Positions 16,731 through 27,189 of a DNA stretch of 64,000 nucleotides are shown piece after piece. The DNA comes from Aquibacillus albus (lineage in GTDB: Bacteria; Bacillota; Bacilli; Bacillales; Amphibacillaceae): positions 1 through 64,000 of the forward strand of contig NZ_JAFBDR010000010.1 in the NCBI RefSeq assembly GCF_016908325.1, given 5' to 3'. Position 1 is the first letter of the stretch. Each line of letters begins with the position of its first letter. The translations under genes and the position numbers were made by a program. Below the pieces are notes generated by a model that was not told the origin of the DNA, did not search any database, and saw only the letters and a list, made by a program, of their open reading frames with translations.

Positions 16731-18157
16731 TATAAATACTTCTTCGTAACTTTATTGCCATCATACGTAAATAGCACATTTCTATCTTCAACGACTGTTT
16801 CGATATGAACTCTTCTATCCCATAGTTGATGAATATATGGTAGCGTTTTTTCTAAATAAGTGAGATCAAGCTCAACACCTTCATAATGGTGCTTTAAATA
16901 CAACTCCCCATTATGATAATAGTCACCATTTTGAACAGTAATATAAGGGAACCCTCCATTTAAGCGCATCGTTATCAGTTGATCCCTTACATTTTCCCAG
17001 TTCTTATCGGTAACTTTGTATTCATTCCCTTGCTTTTGAAATAAATATAAATCCTCTCGATCAACAAATTCTTTCGTTAAATAGTTTCGAAGGAAACTGA
17101 TATCTGATTCTATTTCACGTACTTCAAAAATCTTCTCTCGTCCAGATCCTGGTTCAACCCCCATTTGCTGCATTTCTTCTGTTGGATTATTAAACCGTTC
17201 TTCAATATCCTCAAACATTTTTACACCTAAATAGTATGGATTAATTTGTGTTTTTGATGGCTGTACTACACCAGCATTTAATGTCGCAAACTCGACTGAT
17301 TCATCTGATGTTAAATCCATCTCACGTAATATTCGTTGATGCCAATAAGAAGCCCAGCCTTCGTTCATGATTTTCGTTTCTAATTGAGGCCAGAAATATA
17401 ACATCTCTTCACGCATCATCGTTAAGATATCCCGTTGCCAATTTTCTAATGCTCGACTATGCTCCTCAATGAAAAGTAACAAATCCTTTTCGGGTCTAGG
17501 TGGAAATGCCTTCTTCTTCCGCTTTCGTGTCGGGTTAATTTCTTTTTGAGGTTCATCTAAGCGCCATAAATCGTCATATGGTGTTGCTCTAGGAGGTTTT
17601 TCATCTTCTTCCTCCTCCTCTTCTTCCTCTACGCTCCACTCAAGCTTTGGTCTTACTAACGAAGGATCAATATGCTCTTGGATAGCAAGTACTGCATCTA
17701 AGAAAGACTCTACTTCTTCAATTCCATATTCTTTCTCATATGCTGCTATTCGTTCAGCTGTAGCTGACATACTTTCAACCATATCGCGATTCGTATTCTG
17801 AAATCGCATATTGTTTTTGAAAAAATCACAATGTGCCAACACGTGGGCAACAATTAATTTGTTTTGGATTAGGCTATTCGAATTTAACAGGAAAGCATAA
17901 CAAGGGTTGGAATTAATCACAAGTTCATAAATTTTACTAAGCCCTAAATCATATTGAAGCTTCATTCGATGAAATTGCTTTCCAAAACTCCAATGAGAAA
18001 AACGTGTCGGCATTCCATATGCGCCAAAGGTATAGATGATTTCAGGAGGACAAACTTCATAGCGCATTGGGTAAAAATCAAGTCCAAAGCCTTCTGCAAT
18101 TTCAGTTATTTCAGAAATGGCCCTTTCCAATTGCTTTTGATAATCTTGCTTCAACAT
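16730..18157 (-). CDS. spoVR: SpoVR family protein
   Basis: A 475-residue member of the SpoVR/YcgB family, needed for normal spore cortex in B. subtilis. The N-terminal half has family landmarks such as [17 protein letters not shown] and [10 protein letters not shown] in the middle. Residues ~178-192 carry a low-complexity acidic run (eight consecutive Glu plus DE) inside a charged insert. SpoVR co-occurs with YhbH and PrkA in many genomes; both are elsewhere in this window (38395 and 44246). ATG at 18157 has AAAGGGGAG upstream; the longer reading to 18202 does not. Confidence 0.95.
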   Translation of the reverse strand: MLKQDYQKQLERAISEITEIAEGFGLDFYPMRYEVCPPEIIYTFGAYGMPTRFSHWSFGKQFHRMKLQYDLGLSKIYELVINSNPCYAFLLNSNSLIQNKLIVAHVLAHCDFFKNNMRFQNTNRDMVESMSATAERIAAYEKEYGIEEVESFLDAVLAIQEHIDPSLVRPKLEWSVEEEEEEEEDEKPPRATPYDDLWRLDEPQKEINPTRKRKKKAFPPRPEKDLLLFIEEHSRALENWQRDILTMMREEMLYFWPQLETKIMNEGWASYWHQRILREMDLTSDESVEFATLNAGVVQPSKTQINPYYLGVKMFEDIEERFNNPTEEMQQMGVEPGSGREKIFEVREIESDISFLRNYLTKEFVDREDLYLFQKQGNEYKVTDKNWENVRDQLITMRLNGGFPYITVQNGDYYHNGELYLKHHYEGVELDLTYLEKTLPYIHQLWDRRVHIETVVEDRNVLFTYDGNKVTKKYL

Positions 18158-18302
18158 CGATCTCCCCTTTTGCTGTATTACAATAATATATGATTTGTAC
18201 AAGGGGATGATGAAGGAAAAGCATGATTATTTAAAATTAATAGAGTGTAACCGAAAATATTTTTTTAAAATATCGCCAAAACATATGATAAAGCACTTCT
18301 TT

Positions 18303-18343
18303 TTTTAAAAAAAGTGTGATGGTAGGAATTCCTATCATCACAC
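18303..18343 (-). terminator. Terminator after the CstR-like gene
   Basis: Stem GTGTGATGATAGGA / TCCTACCATCACAC (one mismatch) followed on the minus strand by TTTTTTT. Confidence 0.88.
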
Positions 18344-18366
18344 CTTAAAAAATCTTCACGATAAAA

Positions 18367-18627
18367 TTAACGACTTTTTACTAGTAGATTAACAGCTTCT
18401 TTTACGAACTCCTCTGAATCTTCCCCTTGTTCTTCTGCCTTTTTAACACATGCAACAAGATTAGAGCTAACTACAACGCCAATGGTTCGATCCATTGCAG
18501 TTCTGACAGCCGACATCTGCGTTATAACATCCTTGCAGTCACTGCCTTCCTCCATCATTTTAAGAATTCCTCTCAGTTGACCTTCCATTCGCTTCACTCT
18601 GTTTTTCATTTGTGCATCGTATTCCAT
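18367..18627 (-). CDS. CstR-like persulfide-sensing repressor (CsoR/FrmR family)
   Basis: An 86-residue all-helical DUF156 regulator. The first ligand cysteine is present (SDCKDV, ~residue 30) and so is the second (NLVAC, ~59). The position occupied by histidine in copper-sensing CsoR is asparagine. Cys-Asn-Cys is the pattern of CstR, which responds to sulfane sulfur and not Cu(I). It is the second gene after a membrane rhodanese-fold protein, 19 nt downstream, which fits sulfur chemistry. The specific target operator was not identified. Confidence 0.85.
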   Translation of the reverse strand: MEYDAQMKNRVKRMEGQLRGILKMMEEGSDCKDVITQMSAVRTAMDRTIGVVVSSNLVACVKKAEEQGEDSEEFVKEAVNLLVKSR

Positions 18628-18646
18628 GGTTATATTTCACCCCATT

Positions 18647-19015
18647 CTAGGCAATTTGATTCGATTTCTTTTTACATTTACAATTCGTTAAAGTATAGCT
18701 AATAACTTTAAAACCTTTGTTACGTAAGAAGCGTATAGCAAGATTTTTTTCCATTTTATCTGCTGCAATCACATGAACCTCTTTTGAAGGAATTTCATGA
18801 TGATATCTTCTTAAATAAGCAATTGGCATCACGATTGAACCATCTACTTCTTGCTTTGATGACGTGTTATAATCTCGAATGTCTAGCTTTGTCTTCGTTT
18901 TCTCTAGCTGATCACTACTAATATCTATGCAAGGAATTCCTTTGATCGGAAAATACCTTAAATACATCACATACAAAATTACACTTAGTATAAAAAGGAT
19001 AATGAATGTAGTCAT
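18647..19015 (-). CDS. Membrane-anchored rhodanese-fold protein, catalytic Cys absent
   Basis: A 122-residue protein with an N-terminal membrane helix (residues 1-18) and a rhodanese-like domain (~25-110) recognisable from KLDIRDYNT, DGSIVMPIAYLRR and RFLRNKGFKV. Where an active rhodanese has its persulfide cysteine loop, this protein reads HVIAADKMEKN, with no cysteine. The only other cysteines are GIPC near residue 28 and CKCKKK at the C-terminus. ATG at 19015 follows GAGGAGG. It is encoded just before the CstR-like gene, so a link to sulfane sulfur is likely, although the domain appears to be catalytically inactive. Confidence 0.72.
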   Translation of the reverse strand: MTTFIILFILSVILYVMYLRYFPIKGIPCIDISSDQLEKTKTKLDIRDYNTSSKQEVDGSIVMPIAYLRRYHHEIPSKEVHVIAADKMEKNLAIRFLRNKGFKVISYTLTNCKCKKKSNQIA

Positions 19016-19110
19016 TGCTCTTTCCTCCTCGTGGATATGGCTGAATGCAGCAACAAACCCACCTTTTTCCCAAATCATTTCAATATAAAGAAATACTTAT
19101 AACCAAAACA

Positions 19111-19140
19111 ATCTTATGCTCTACAAGGTCAAAATGTCAA
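19111..19140 (-). promoter_or_regulatory. Probable sigma-A promoter of the rhodanese-cstR operon
   Basis: TTGACA, 18-nt spacer, TAAGAT on the minus strand, ~95 nt before the start codon. Confidence 0.65.
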
Positions 19141-19225
19141 TCTTTAAACTCGATTACTCAATATGCGGTGCAGGGATTGCTTAATTGTTCTTATACTTAT
19201 TTACTGAAAGTTTTATACTAAGTGT

Positions 19226-19262
19226 AAAAAAGGGCATTAAATTGCTTTGCAATTTAAGCCCA
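19226..19262 (-). terminator. Terminator after the dipeptidase
   Basis: Minus-strand stem GGGCTTAAATTG / CAATTTAATGCCC followed by TTTTTT. Confidence 0.88.
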
Positions 19263-19275
19263 TTCACCTCTACAT

Positions 19276-20649
19276 TTATTGTTTATTTACTTCTTCCCAA
19301 TAATAAACGAGTGTTTCCATTCCTTTCTCAAAGTTTTCAATTGGAAAGCTTTCATTAGGGGAATGAAGCCTATCCTCCGGTGTCCCAAAGCCTAATAACA
19401 CAACAGGGATGTCATAAATCGAATCAATCCACTCAACGACCGGAATCGATCCACCCATTCGAACATATACCACTTCTTTGCCAAAGGCCTTTTCATAACT
19501 AGTTGCTGCCTTTTCAATTAATGGATGGTTCGGATCAACCTTATACGCTTTTGCTGAAAGCGGTTCGCGTTTAACCTTAAGCCTTACCCCTGCTGGAACA
19601 TGCTTTTCTAAATGATCGACAAGTAATTGTTGAATATGATCTGGTTCCTGATTCGGTACTAACCGGCACGTTAATTTTGCAGTTGCTGAGGAAGGAATAA
19701 TCGTTTTTGTTCCTTCGCCCTGATAGCCACCAAACATTCCGTTGATTTCAAGTGTTGGTCGTGCCATCGTATGCTCTTTCGCTGTATATCCTTTCTCAGA
19801 AACAGTTTGAGTTACACCTGTTGATTGTACAAAATCCTCGCTAGGAACATCTTTAATTAATTGACGCTCTTCCTCCGTTATATCTTCTACGCTATCGTAA
19901 AAACCTTCTACTTGAACTACCTCATCCATATCCTTCATTGTCGATAATAAATGAGACATTGCCATAATCGGGTTTCTAATTGCACCACCATACATGCCAG
20001 AGTGAAGGTCATTTTCTGGACCTGTTAACGTGAATTCTAAACCTGTAAAGCCTTTTAAGCCATATAGAATCGTTGGTTGGCCGGTATCAACCATTCCAGA
20101 GTCAGAGATAACAGCAAAGTCAGCAGCAAACTGTTCTTTCTTTTGTTGTAAAAGATCGTACAAGTTTTCACTACCAATTTCTTCTTCCCCTTCAATACAT
20201 ACCTTTACATTTATTGGAAGATTTCCTTCTGTTTTCAAAAATGCTTCAAATACTGCTAAGTGCATAAAAACTTGACCTTTATCATCACTTGCACCACGTG
20301 CGTAAAGTCGACCATACCGTATTTCGGGCTTAAACGGATCACTCTCCCATAATTCTAATGGATCAGCTGGTTGAACATCATAATGGCCATAAAAAAGTGC
20401 TGTTGGTGCATCACTTCCCGCTCCTAACCACTCTCCATATACGAGTGGATGCCCTTTTGTTTTGATTACTTCGACACTGTTAAAACCAATCTCATTTAAA
20501 TAGGCAGCTACAAATTTTCCAGCCTTATCAACATCTTCTTTATGTACGCTATCTGTACTCACACTAGGAATGGAGAGAAATTCATTTAATTTTTCTTGTA
20601 ATCGTTCATTGTTTTCTTGAAGGTAGTTTAATGGTTTGCTTGTCACGTT
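19276..20649 (-). CDS. M20-family dipeptidase (CNDP-like)
   Basis: A 457-residue zinc dipeptidase. Metal and catalytic landmarks are HYDVQPAD (~87), the ARGASDDKGQ segment (~120), EGEEEIGS (~155) and a dimerisation domain from ~195 to 350. The length and motifs fit the cytosolic carnosinase-like branch rather than DapE/ArgE. GTG at 20649 is used because AAGGAAGTGA is centred upstream of it; the GTG at 20655 lies inside that site. Substrate specificity is not predictable. Confidence 0.9.
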   Translation of the reverse strand, partial: NVTSKPLNYLQENNERLQEKLNEFLSIPSVSTDSVHKEDVDKAGKFVAAYLNEIGFNSVEVIKTKGHPLVYGEWLGAGSDAPTALFYGHYDVQPADPLELWESDPFKPEIRYGRLYARGASDDKGQVFMHLAVFEAFLKTEGNLPINVKVCIEGEEEIGSENLYDLLQQKKEQFAADFAVISDSGMVDTGQPTILYGLKGFTGLEFTLTGPENDLHSGMYGGAIRNPIMAMSHLLSTMKDMDEVVQVEGFYDSVEDITEEERQLIKDVPSEDFVQSTGVTQTVSEKGYTAKEHTMARPTLEINGMFGGYQGEGTKTIIPSSATAKLTCRLVPNQEPDHIQQLLVDHLEKHVPAGVRLKVKREPLSAKAYKVDPNHPLIEKAATSYEKAFGKEVVYVRMGGSIPVVEWIDSIYDIPVVLLGFGTPEDRLHSPNESFPIENFEKGMETLVYYWEEVNKQ

Positions 20650-20688
20650 TTTCACTTCCTTTTTATTTACTTTTTCTACGTTATTGGA

Positions 20689-21321
20689 TTATTGAAACAG
20701 GAATGACAGAGTAACCAATACGATCATGGATATTCCACCCGACGCTAATATTCGTACTCGAGAAAAGGTATCCCATCTAGTTAGCTTAAATACTAACATG
20801 ATAATGAGTGTGAACCATAAAATAATAATCGATAAGAGGAATACAGATAAAATAACACCGTGAATTAGACTAGTATAAAAAAACAGTGCCAGTAATGATG
20901 CAACGATGATCGCTATAAAGTAATCACGGAATGTTGGATTAATTTGCTCACTTTCCTTCTGGTTTTTCTTTATATTTAATAATGGTACGACAAACATTGG
21001 TAAAACAGCCCCAAACGGGATTCCAGTTGTTAGTCGAAGAAAGTTATTTGTCTCACGCCAATCCAAATAAGACGTTATGCCATCAAAAGCCATCGGGAAC
21101 ATGAATAGCAGTAACGATAGACTAACAAATCTATTCGGTATCATGTTAGCCTTATGTTTTTTCATGAGAAAAAGAATAATTATCGAACTAAAAATACCGA
21201 GGTAAATGCCGGTATCTCTAATACAGACTGGCATTTGAACACCGTTAATGATAAACGACCGCTCTGGAATTTGGTGACAAATGGCACGCCCGAGAAAGTG
21301 CATCCATCCTATTTGCTCCAT
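20689..21321 (-). CDS. DUF2085 integral membrane protein
   Basis: A 210-residue protein with about five membrane helices. The N-terminus carries the family signature CHQIPERSF and VCIRDTGIYLG; the conserved cysteines (residues 15 and 33) may bind metal or a cofactor. The function is unknown. AAAGGTAAAG lies upstream. It is on the same strand as, and 33 nt upstream of, the dipeptidase. Confidence 0.83.
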   Translation of the reverse strand: MEQIGWMHFLGRAICHQIPERSFIINGVQMPVCIRDTGIYLGIFSSIIILFLMKKHKANMIPNRFVSLSLLLFMFPMAFDGITSYLDWRETNNFLRLTTGIPFGAVLPMFVVPLLNIKKNQKESEQINPTFRDYFIAIIVASLLALFFYTSLIHGVILSVFLLSIIILWFTLIIMLVFKLTRWDTFSRVRILASGGISMIVLVTLSFLFQ

Positions 21322-21351
21322 CTTTACCTTTCTCCAATCTACCTCTATTTA

Positions 21352-21546
21352 TTAAAGTGCGCCAGCTGTAATAAATGAACAAATACAACCAAGAACGATA
21401 ACGATAATGGAGATCGTTAAAGCAGTTTTCCCTGCTTGCTTTTTTTCTTCGTCATTATCTGTCATCCAAATAATCCCTACTATTAGCCCAACTATAGGAA
21501 ATATTACCGAAAGAATATAAACTAATATTTTTATACCTGATGACAT
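21352..21546 (-). CDS. Small two-helix membrane protein
   Basis: A 64-residue protein with hydrophobic stretches at ~5-27 and ~42-61 separated by the charged turn TDNDEEKKQAGK. GGAGGG lies eight bases before ATG. It precedes the DUF2085 gene by 30 nt, so the two may be co-transcribed. I do not recognise a named family. Confidence 0.68.
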   Translation of the reverse strand: MSSGIKILVYILSVIFPIVGLIVGIIWMTDNDEEKKQAGKTALTISIIVIVLGCICSFITAGAL

Positions 21547-21704
21547 CCTATCCCTCCTACTATAATCTTCTTTTTAGTATATCTTCTATATTAACAAATA
21601 CTAAAATTTTTTGATTGCAGAACAGTTATATCCTACCAATTGTTATAAAAGAAAACCAGTAAAACGAAAGAAGAACAAACACTATTAGGCTGTTCATGCA
21701 TTAG

Positions 21705-21732
21705 AAAAACGCTCAGACTAAATCTGAGCGTT
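21705..21732 (-). terminator. Terminator of the yrrT-luxS-mccAB operon
   Basis: Stem AACGCTCAGA / TCTGAGCGTT with TTTTT on the minus strand, 34 nt after the mccB stop codon. Confidence 0.9.
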
Positions 21733-21765
21733 ACTTTTAAAAAATCTATACTAATTTTCCTTGCT

Positions 21766-23822
<2,057 letters not shown>

Positions 23823-23833
23823 ACACACGACCT

Positions 23834-24301
23834 CTATTCAGGAAAAACAATATGCCATTCATCTTTACCTTCAAGCATACTAGATGCAATTTCTTTCGCA
23901 CCTTCTAAGCTATGGTTAGCAGCCCATCCACATTGAACCTCATTACATGCAGGAACCTCATCTGCTTCTAGTACATCTTGAAGTGTTTTGTCAAGTGCAT
24001 CAACAATATCCTCAAAGCTGTCATTATTTAAAACGGCTAAATAAAATCCAGTTTGACAACCCATCGGACTGATATCAAGTACATTATCAATATGATTTCG
24101 AATTTTTTCTGCCATTAGATGCTCAATGGAATGTAATCCTGCCATATCCATATGCTCTTTATTCGGTTGTTTAAAACGAATATCGTACTTATATACTTTA
24201 TCTCCGTTTTGACCTGTTGTTACTCCAACTAAACGAACATAAGGTGCTTTTACTTTTGTATGGTCAAGGTTAAAGCTTTCTACATTCATTTTCTCTACCA
24301 T
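23834..24301 (-). CDS. luxS: S-ribosylhomocysteine lyase
   Basis: A 155-residue LuxS. The metal ligands are HSIEHL (His54, His58 by family numbering) and Cys in CNEVQCGW near 126, with the catalytic Cys in MGCQTGFY near 84. It splits S-ribosylhomocysteine into homocysteine and the AI-2 precursor DPD. ATG at 24301 follows GAGGAGTGA. Its place between yrrT and mccA is where B. subtilis has mtnN, so the operon feeds homocysteine straight to MccA. Confidence 0.97.
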   Translation of the reverse strand: MVEKMNVESFNLDHTKVKAPYVRLVGVTTGQNGDKVYKYDIRFKQPNKEHMDMAGLHSIEHLMAEKIRNHIDNVLDISPMGCQTGFYLAVLNNDSFEDIVDALDKTLQDVLEADEVPACNEVQCGWAANHSLEGAKEIASSMLEGKDEWHIVFPE

Positions 24302-24338
24302 TTTATTCACTCCTCATTTCATCGTATTTCCAATAAAT

Positions 24339-24977
24339 TTATTCTTTTTCTGCGACAATTAACCATGCAAACTTATTCATTTGCTTAAACGTAACATAAA
24401 AACCGTTTTCTTCAAAAAGCGTTTGTAGTGTACCAACCATCGGATAATATTCCGTAGTTAAATCATAAACTAAATCATTATATCCATGATCTTTTGCTTC
24501 TTGTATAATTTGTTTCTTCGCTATTTCGCTTTCAAAAGCTGTATCAGCAAAAACAACCTTTCCATTCGGTGGTAATAAATCATAAAAGCCTTTAATCGCT
24601 ATTCCCTTCTCCTCATCTGTCAAGTGATGAAAAGCAAACGTACTAACGATTGTAAATATTGGCTCTTCCAATTTAGGGTAAGAAAGAAAGTCCCCATCTT
24701 TTATAATTAAGCTTGGGTGCTTTAATGCTGCAGCCTCACGCATTGCACGAGATGGTTCTATACCAATGACATGGTGTCCAGCTTTTAACAATTTTTCAGA
24801 TAGATTACCAGTTCCAACCCCAAATTCTAATACGTTTCCTTCTGCATGGTTGGTTACTTCCGTTAATATTGTATCATATTTATCAAAAACATCACGATAC
24901 TGCTGATCATGCCCAGAAACTGTATCGTCATATGATGTTGCCCATTTATCAAATAAATCAACAAATTCTCGCCCCAT
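24339..24977 (-). CDS. yrrT: YrrT-like SAM-dependent methyltransferase
   Basis: A 212-residue class I methyltransferase. The SAM loop is NVLEFGVGTGNLSEKLL (~46-62) and the acidic post-strand-2 residue is in GIEPS (~70). The N-terminus MGREFVDLFDKWA closely resembles B. subtilis YrrT, the first gene of the methionine-to-cysteine operon. ATG at 24977 gives that N-terminus and has GGGAG about 11 bases upstream. The substrate is unknown. Confidence 0.85.
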   Translation of the reverse strand: MGREFVDLFDKWATSYDDTVSGHDQQYRDVFDKYDTILTEVTNHAEGNVLEFGVGTGNLSEKLLKAGHHVIGIEPSRAMREAAALKHPSLIIKDGDFLSYPKLEEPIFTIVSTFAFHHLTDEEKGIAIKGFYDLLPPNGKVVFADTAFESEIAKKQIIQEAKDHGYNDLVYDLTTEYYPMVGTLQTLFEENGFYVTFKQMNKFAWLIVAEKE

Positions 24978-25001
24978 TGTTTGATCAACTCCCAAATCAG
25001 T

Positions 25002-25039
25002 TTAATTCCTATTAATACACTATGAATTATCGGAATTAA
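25002..25039 (-). promoter_or_regulatory. CymR-like inverted repeat at the yrrT start site
   Basis: TTAATTCC and GGAATTAA flank a 22-nt spacer over the expected +1 region. The half-sites match CymR operators, but B. subtilis sites have a shorter gap of about one helical turn less. CymR control of this operon is known in B. subtilis; here it is inferred. Confidence 0.5.
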
Positions 25040-25046
25040 TGGTACT

Positions 25047-25075
25047 ACTATAGCATATAAATTGGGCATAATCAA
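25047..25075 (-). promoter_or_regulatory. Sigma-A promoter of the yrrT operon
   Basis: TTGATT, 17-nt spacer, TATAGT on the minus strand; expected start near 25040, inside the CymR-like repeat. Confidence 0.75.
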
Positions 25076-25126
25076 TTTGAAAAAAATGGCTAACCCTACG
25101 GGAAACCCACTATAGAACGTATATAG

Positions 25127-25154
25127 AAAAAAGACGAGAGCATATGCCCTCGCC
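25127..25154 (-). terminator. Terminator after the YhcN-like gene
   Basis: Minus-strand stem GGCGAGGGC / GCTCTCGTC followed by TTTTTT. Confidence 0.85.
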
Positions 25155-25168
25155 TTCATTAATTTGGG

Positions 25169-25924
25169 TTATCGTTGGTTTGGAAAGATACGTTCAATCA
25201 TTTCGCCCATTTGTTCAAAAAATCCTTCAACAGGCTCTCCGTTATTTGCATCGTCCGCATAATTATTTGTTAAATTAACAAAATCGGGATTTGTCGATAC
25301 ATAAACATTATCGATATCGTTATTAACAGATTGAACTATTTGTTTAATCTGTCTTTCCATTCGATCACTGACGTTATCCCCATTTCCGCCATTACGTTGG
25401 TTATTCCCATCTGCTCCTCTGTTTAACTCTGCAGCGACATATGCATTATTATCTGTTGTTAATACATATGCACGTTCGATATCATCAATTTGACTTGCAA
25501 TTCTTTCAGCAGCTTCATCCGCTACTTCAAAGTTGTTTTCGTCATTCCAACGATTGTCACGGGCATTATTATTAATGTTTTGATTGGTGATACCATTACG
25601 CTCATCATAATTGGCATTATTAAAGCCCATATTGTTATCGCGTCGGGGGTCATTGTTTCGTGTAAGTGCGTTGTCTCTTCTGTCACCAACCCCGTTATTA
25701 TTAGCCCGGTTTCGTGTTATATCATTGTATCTTACATTTTGCCAATCGTTGTAATTCCCATCATACGTTCCACCATCATTTGGGCCGAAACGCATGTTTT
25801 CATAATTGGTTCCATCCGTATATCTATTGTCTAGCTGTTGTCCAGTTTCCATTCCGTTATCATTTGCACAAGCCGTCAACGATACTGTAGCAACTACAGT
25901 CAACCCAACCGTTTTCCAATTCAT
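25169..25924 (-). CDS. YhcN/YlaJ-family spore lipoprotein
   Basis: A 251-residue lipoprotein. The signal peptide with lipobox LTAC ends near residue 19. A long Asn/Asp/Arg-rich low-complexity region (~25-125) follows, then a YhcN/YlaJ domain (~130-245; AAERIASQIDDIERAYVLTT). The family sits in the inner spore membrane. Start ATG at 25924 has GGAGGAA upstream. A near-perfect forespore sigma-G promoter lies 34 nt before the start, supporting late-sporulation expression. Confidence 0.9.
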   Translation of the reverse strand: MNWKTVGLTVVATVSLTACANDNGMETGQQLDNRYTDGTNYENMRFGPNDGGTYDGNYNDWQNVRYNDITRNRANNNGVGDRRDNALTRNNDPRRDNNMGFNNANYDERNGITNQNINNNARDNRWNDENNFEVADEAAERIASQIDDIERAYVLTTDNNAYVAAELNRGADGNNQRNGGNGDNVSDRMERQIKQIVQSVNNDIDNVYVSTNPDFVNLTNNYADDANNGEPVEGFFEQMGEMIERIFPNQR

Positions 25925-25957
25925 CGGCAATTCCTCCTTAAAATAAAGAGTCAACAT

Positions 25958-25987
25958 TAGTATGGAATTATGCCAATGATCTATTCA
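25958..25987 (-). promoter_or_regulatory. Sigma-G promoter of the YhcN-like gene
   Basis: TGAATA, 17-nt spacer, CATACTA on the minus strand matches the forespore sigma-G consensus. The remaining sequence to 26241 holds no gene I can support. Confidence 0.75.
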
Positions 25988-26241
25988 CATGAACCTGTGC
26001 CAATGTTTGGTCAAAAAAATCAAAGGAGAATATAATTTCGTGTCATGGAACATGTTAAGTGAACGGTTCATTATATAGATGAAATTGAATCGACATTCAT
26101 CAGATTTTTGACTGTTGAAGATTTGTCTTATAGTACACATGGTCAAAAAAAGTCTTGGAAAAAGAACCAATAATGTACGACAATAGAATTACGCTAATCG
26201 GATTATACTAAGATTACCCTTTTAGCAAGGGAGGATAGTTC

Positions 26242-26478
26242 ATGTATATTCCAGACTACGACAAAGCATTATACTTCACCCTATGGGGACAATGGGATGA
26301 TTTACTTGTCCTGATGGTAAGGACAAATGATGATTTATTATCAAAAAAAATTGAAATGTTTCTACATGCCTTTCATTATACTACTAGTGAACAGACAGTC
26401 ATTGATCGGCATGAAGAATTACTGCACTACATTGATCACGCCATGGGACATACACCAATTGCCGTCATGGAAGTGTAA
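26242..26478 (+). CDS. YhdB-like protein
   Basis: A 78-residue protein closely resembling B. subtilis YhdB in the segments DYDKALYFTLWGQWDDLL and MVRTNDDLLSKKIEMFLHA. There is no known function, membrane helix or metal motif. GGGAGG lies nine bases before ATG. It is monocistronic, with a shared terminator facing the response regulator. Confidence 0.82.
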   Translation: MYIPDYDKALYFTLWGQWDDLLVLMVRTNDDLLSKKIEMFLHAFHYTTSEQTVIDRHEELLHYIDHAMGHTPIAVMEV

Positions 26479-26506
26479 AAAATAACATTAGTAAATTGAG
26501 ATAAAA

Positions 26507-26543
26507 ATACGAGGATGTTCACAAACGGTGATCATCCTCGTAT
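26507..26543. terminator. Bidirectional terminator
   Basis: Stem ATACGAGGATG / CATCCTCGTAT between the convergent yhdB-like and response-regulator genes. Confidence 0.85.
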
Positions 26544-26545
26544 CC

Positions 26546-27187
26546 TTACTTTTTTAAATGTTTAACAGCATATAAAGCAGCTTGTGTACGATCATGAAGT
26601 TCCAATTTACTTAATAGGTTGGACACATGTGTTTTTACCGTCTTTTCCGTAATGAATAAATCAGCTGCAATTTCTTTGTTACTCTTCCCTTCCCTTATTT
26701 CCTTTAATACGTCCAATTCACGATTGGTGAGATCATCCAATTTTTGGTCTTCCATTGTCTCATTCGTTCCATTTACATGTGCAAATAAGTGAGCAGCTGC
26801 CTTTGCGTCAATTGCCGTTTCTCCTTGATAAACTTTTCTTATCGATTCAGCTAACTGAATGGGATCAATATCTTTCAGCTGGTAACCATTTGCACCCGCT
26901 TTAATTGCCGGAATCACGGAATCATAATCTGAAAAGCTTGTAAGCATAAGGATTTTTACATTTTCAAACTGACTGCGAATTGCTTTCGTTGTTTCAACAC
27001 CATCCATTGTAGGCATTTGAACATCTAGAAGCACTACATCTACTTCATTCTTCTTGAGTAACTCCAATACTTCTTTCCCGCTTGAGGCTTCACCAATAAT
27101 TTCCATCTCATTCTGTGTTTGTAGAAAAAAAGTCAACCCTTTTCGAACAACCTGATGATCATCCGCAATAATTAATCTTATACTCAT
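26546..27187 (-). CDS. NarL/LuxR-type response regulator
   Basis: A 213-residue regulator. The REC domain spans ~1-118 (acidic pair DD at 9-10, phosphoacceptor in VVLLDVQMP near 53, K in QLKD near 103) and a LuxR-type HTH spans ~150-210 (LTNRELDVLKEI, KEIAADLFITEKTVKTHVS). GGGGGT precedes the ATG. The gene is 2 nt after its cognate kinase. Confidence 0.94.
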   Translation of the reverse strand: MSIRLIIADDHQVVRKGLTFFLQTQNEMEIIGEASSGKEVLELLKKNEVDVVLLDVQMPTMDGVETTKAIRSQFENVKILMLTSFSDYDSVIPAIKAGANGYQLKDIDPIQLAESIRKVYQGETAIDAKAAAHLFAHVNGTNETMEDQKLDDLTNRELDVLKEIREGKSNKEIAADLFITEKTVKTHVSNLLSKLELHDRTQAALYAVKHLKK

Positions 27188-27189
27188 TT

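Noticed and set aside
25985-26170. 61-codon ORF upstream of the YhcN-like gene
   Set aside because: It covers the sigma-G -35 element and has no convincing ribosome binding site.
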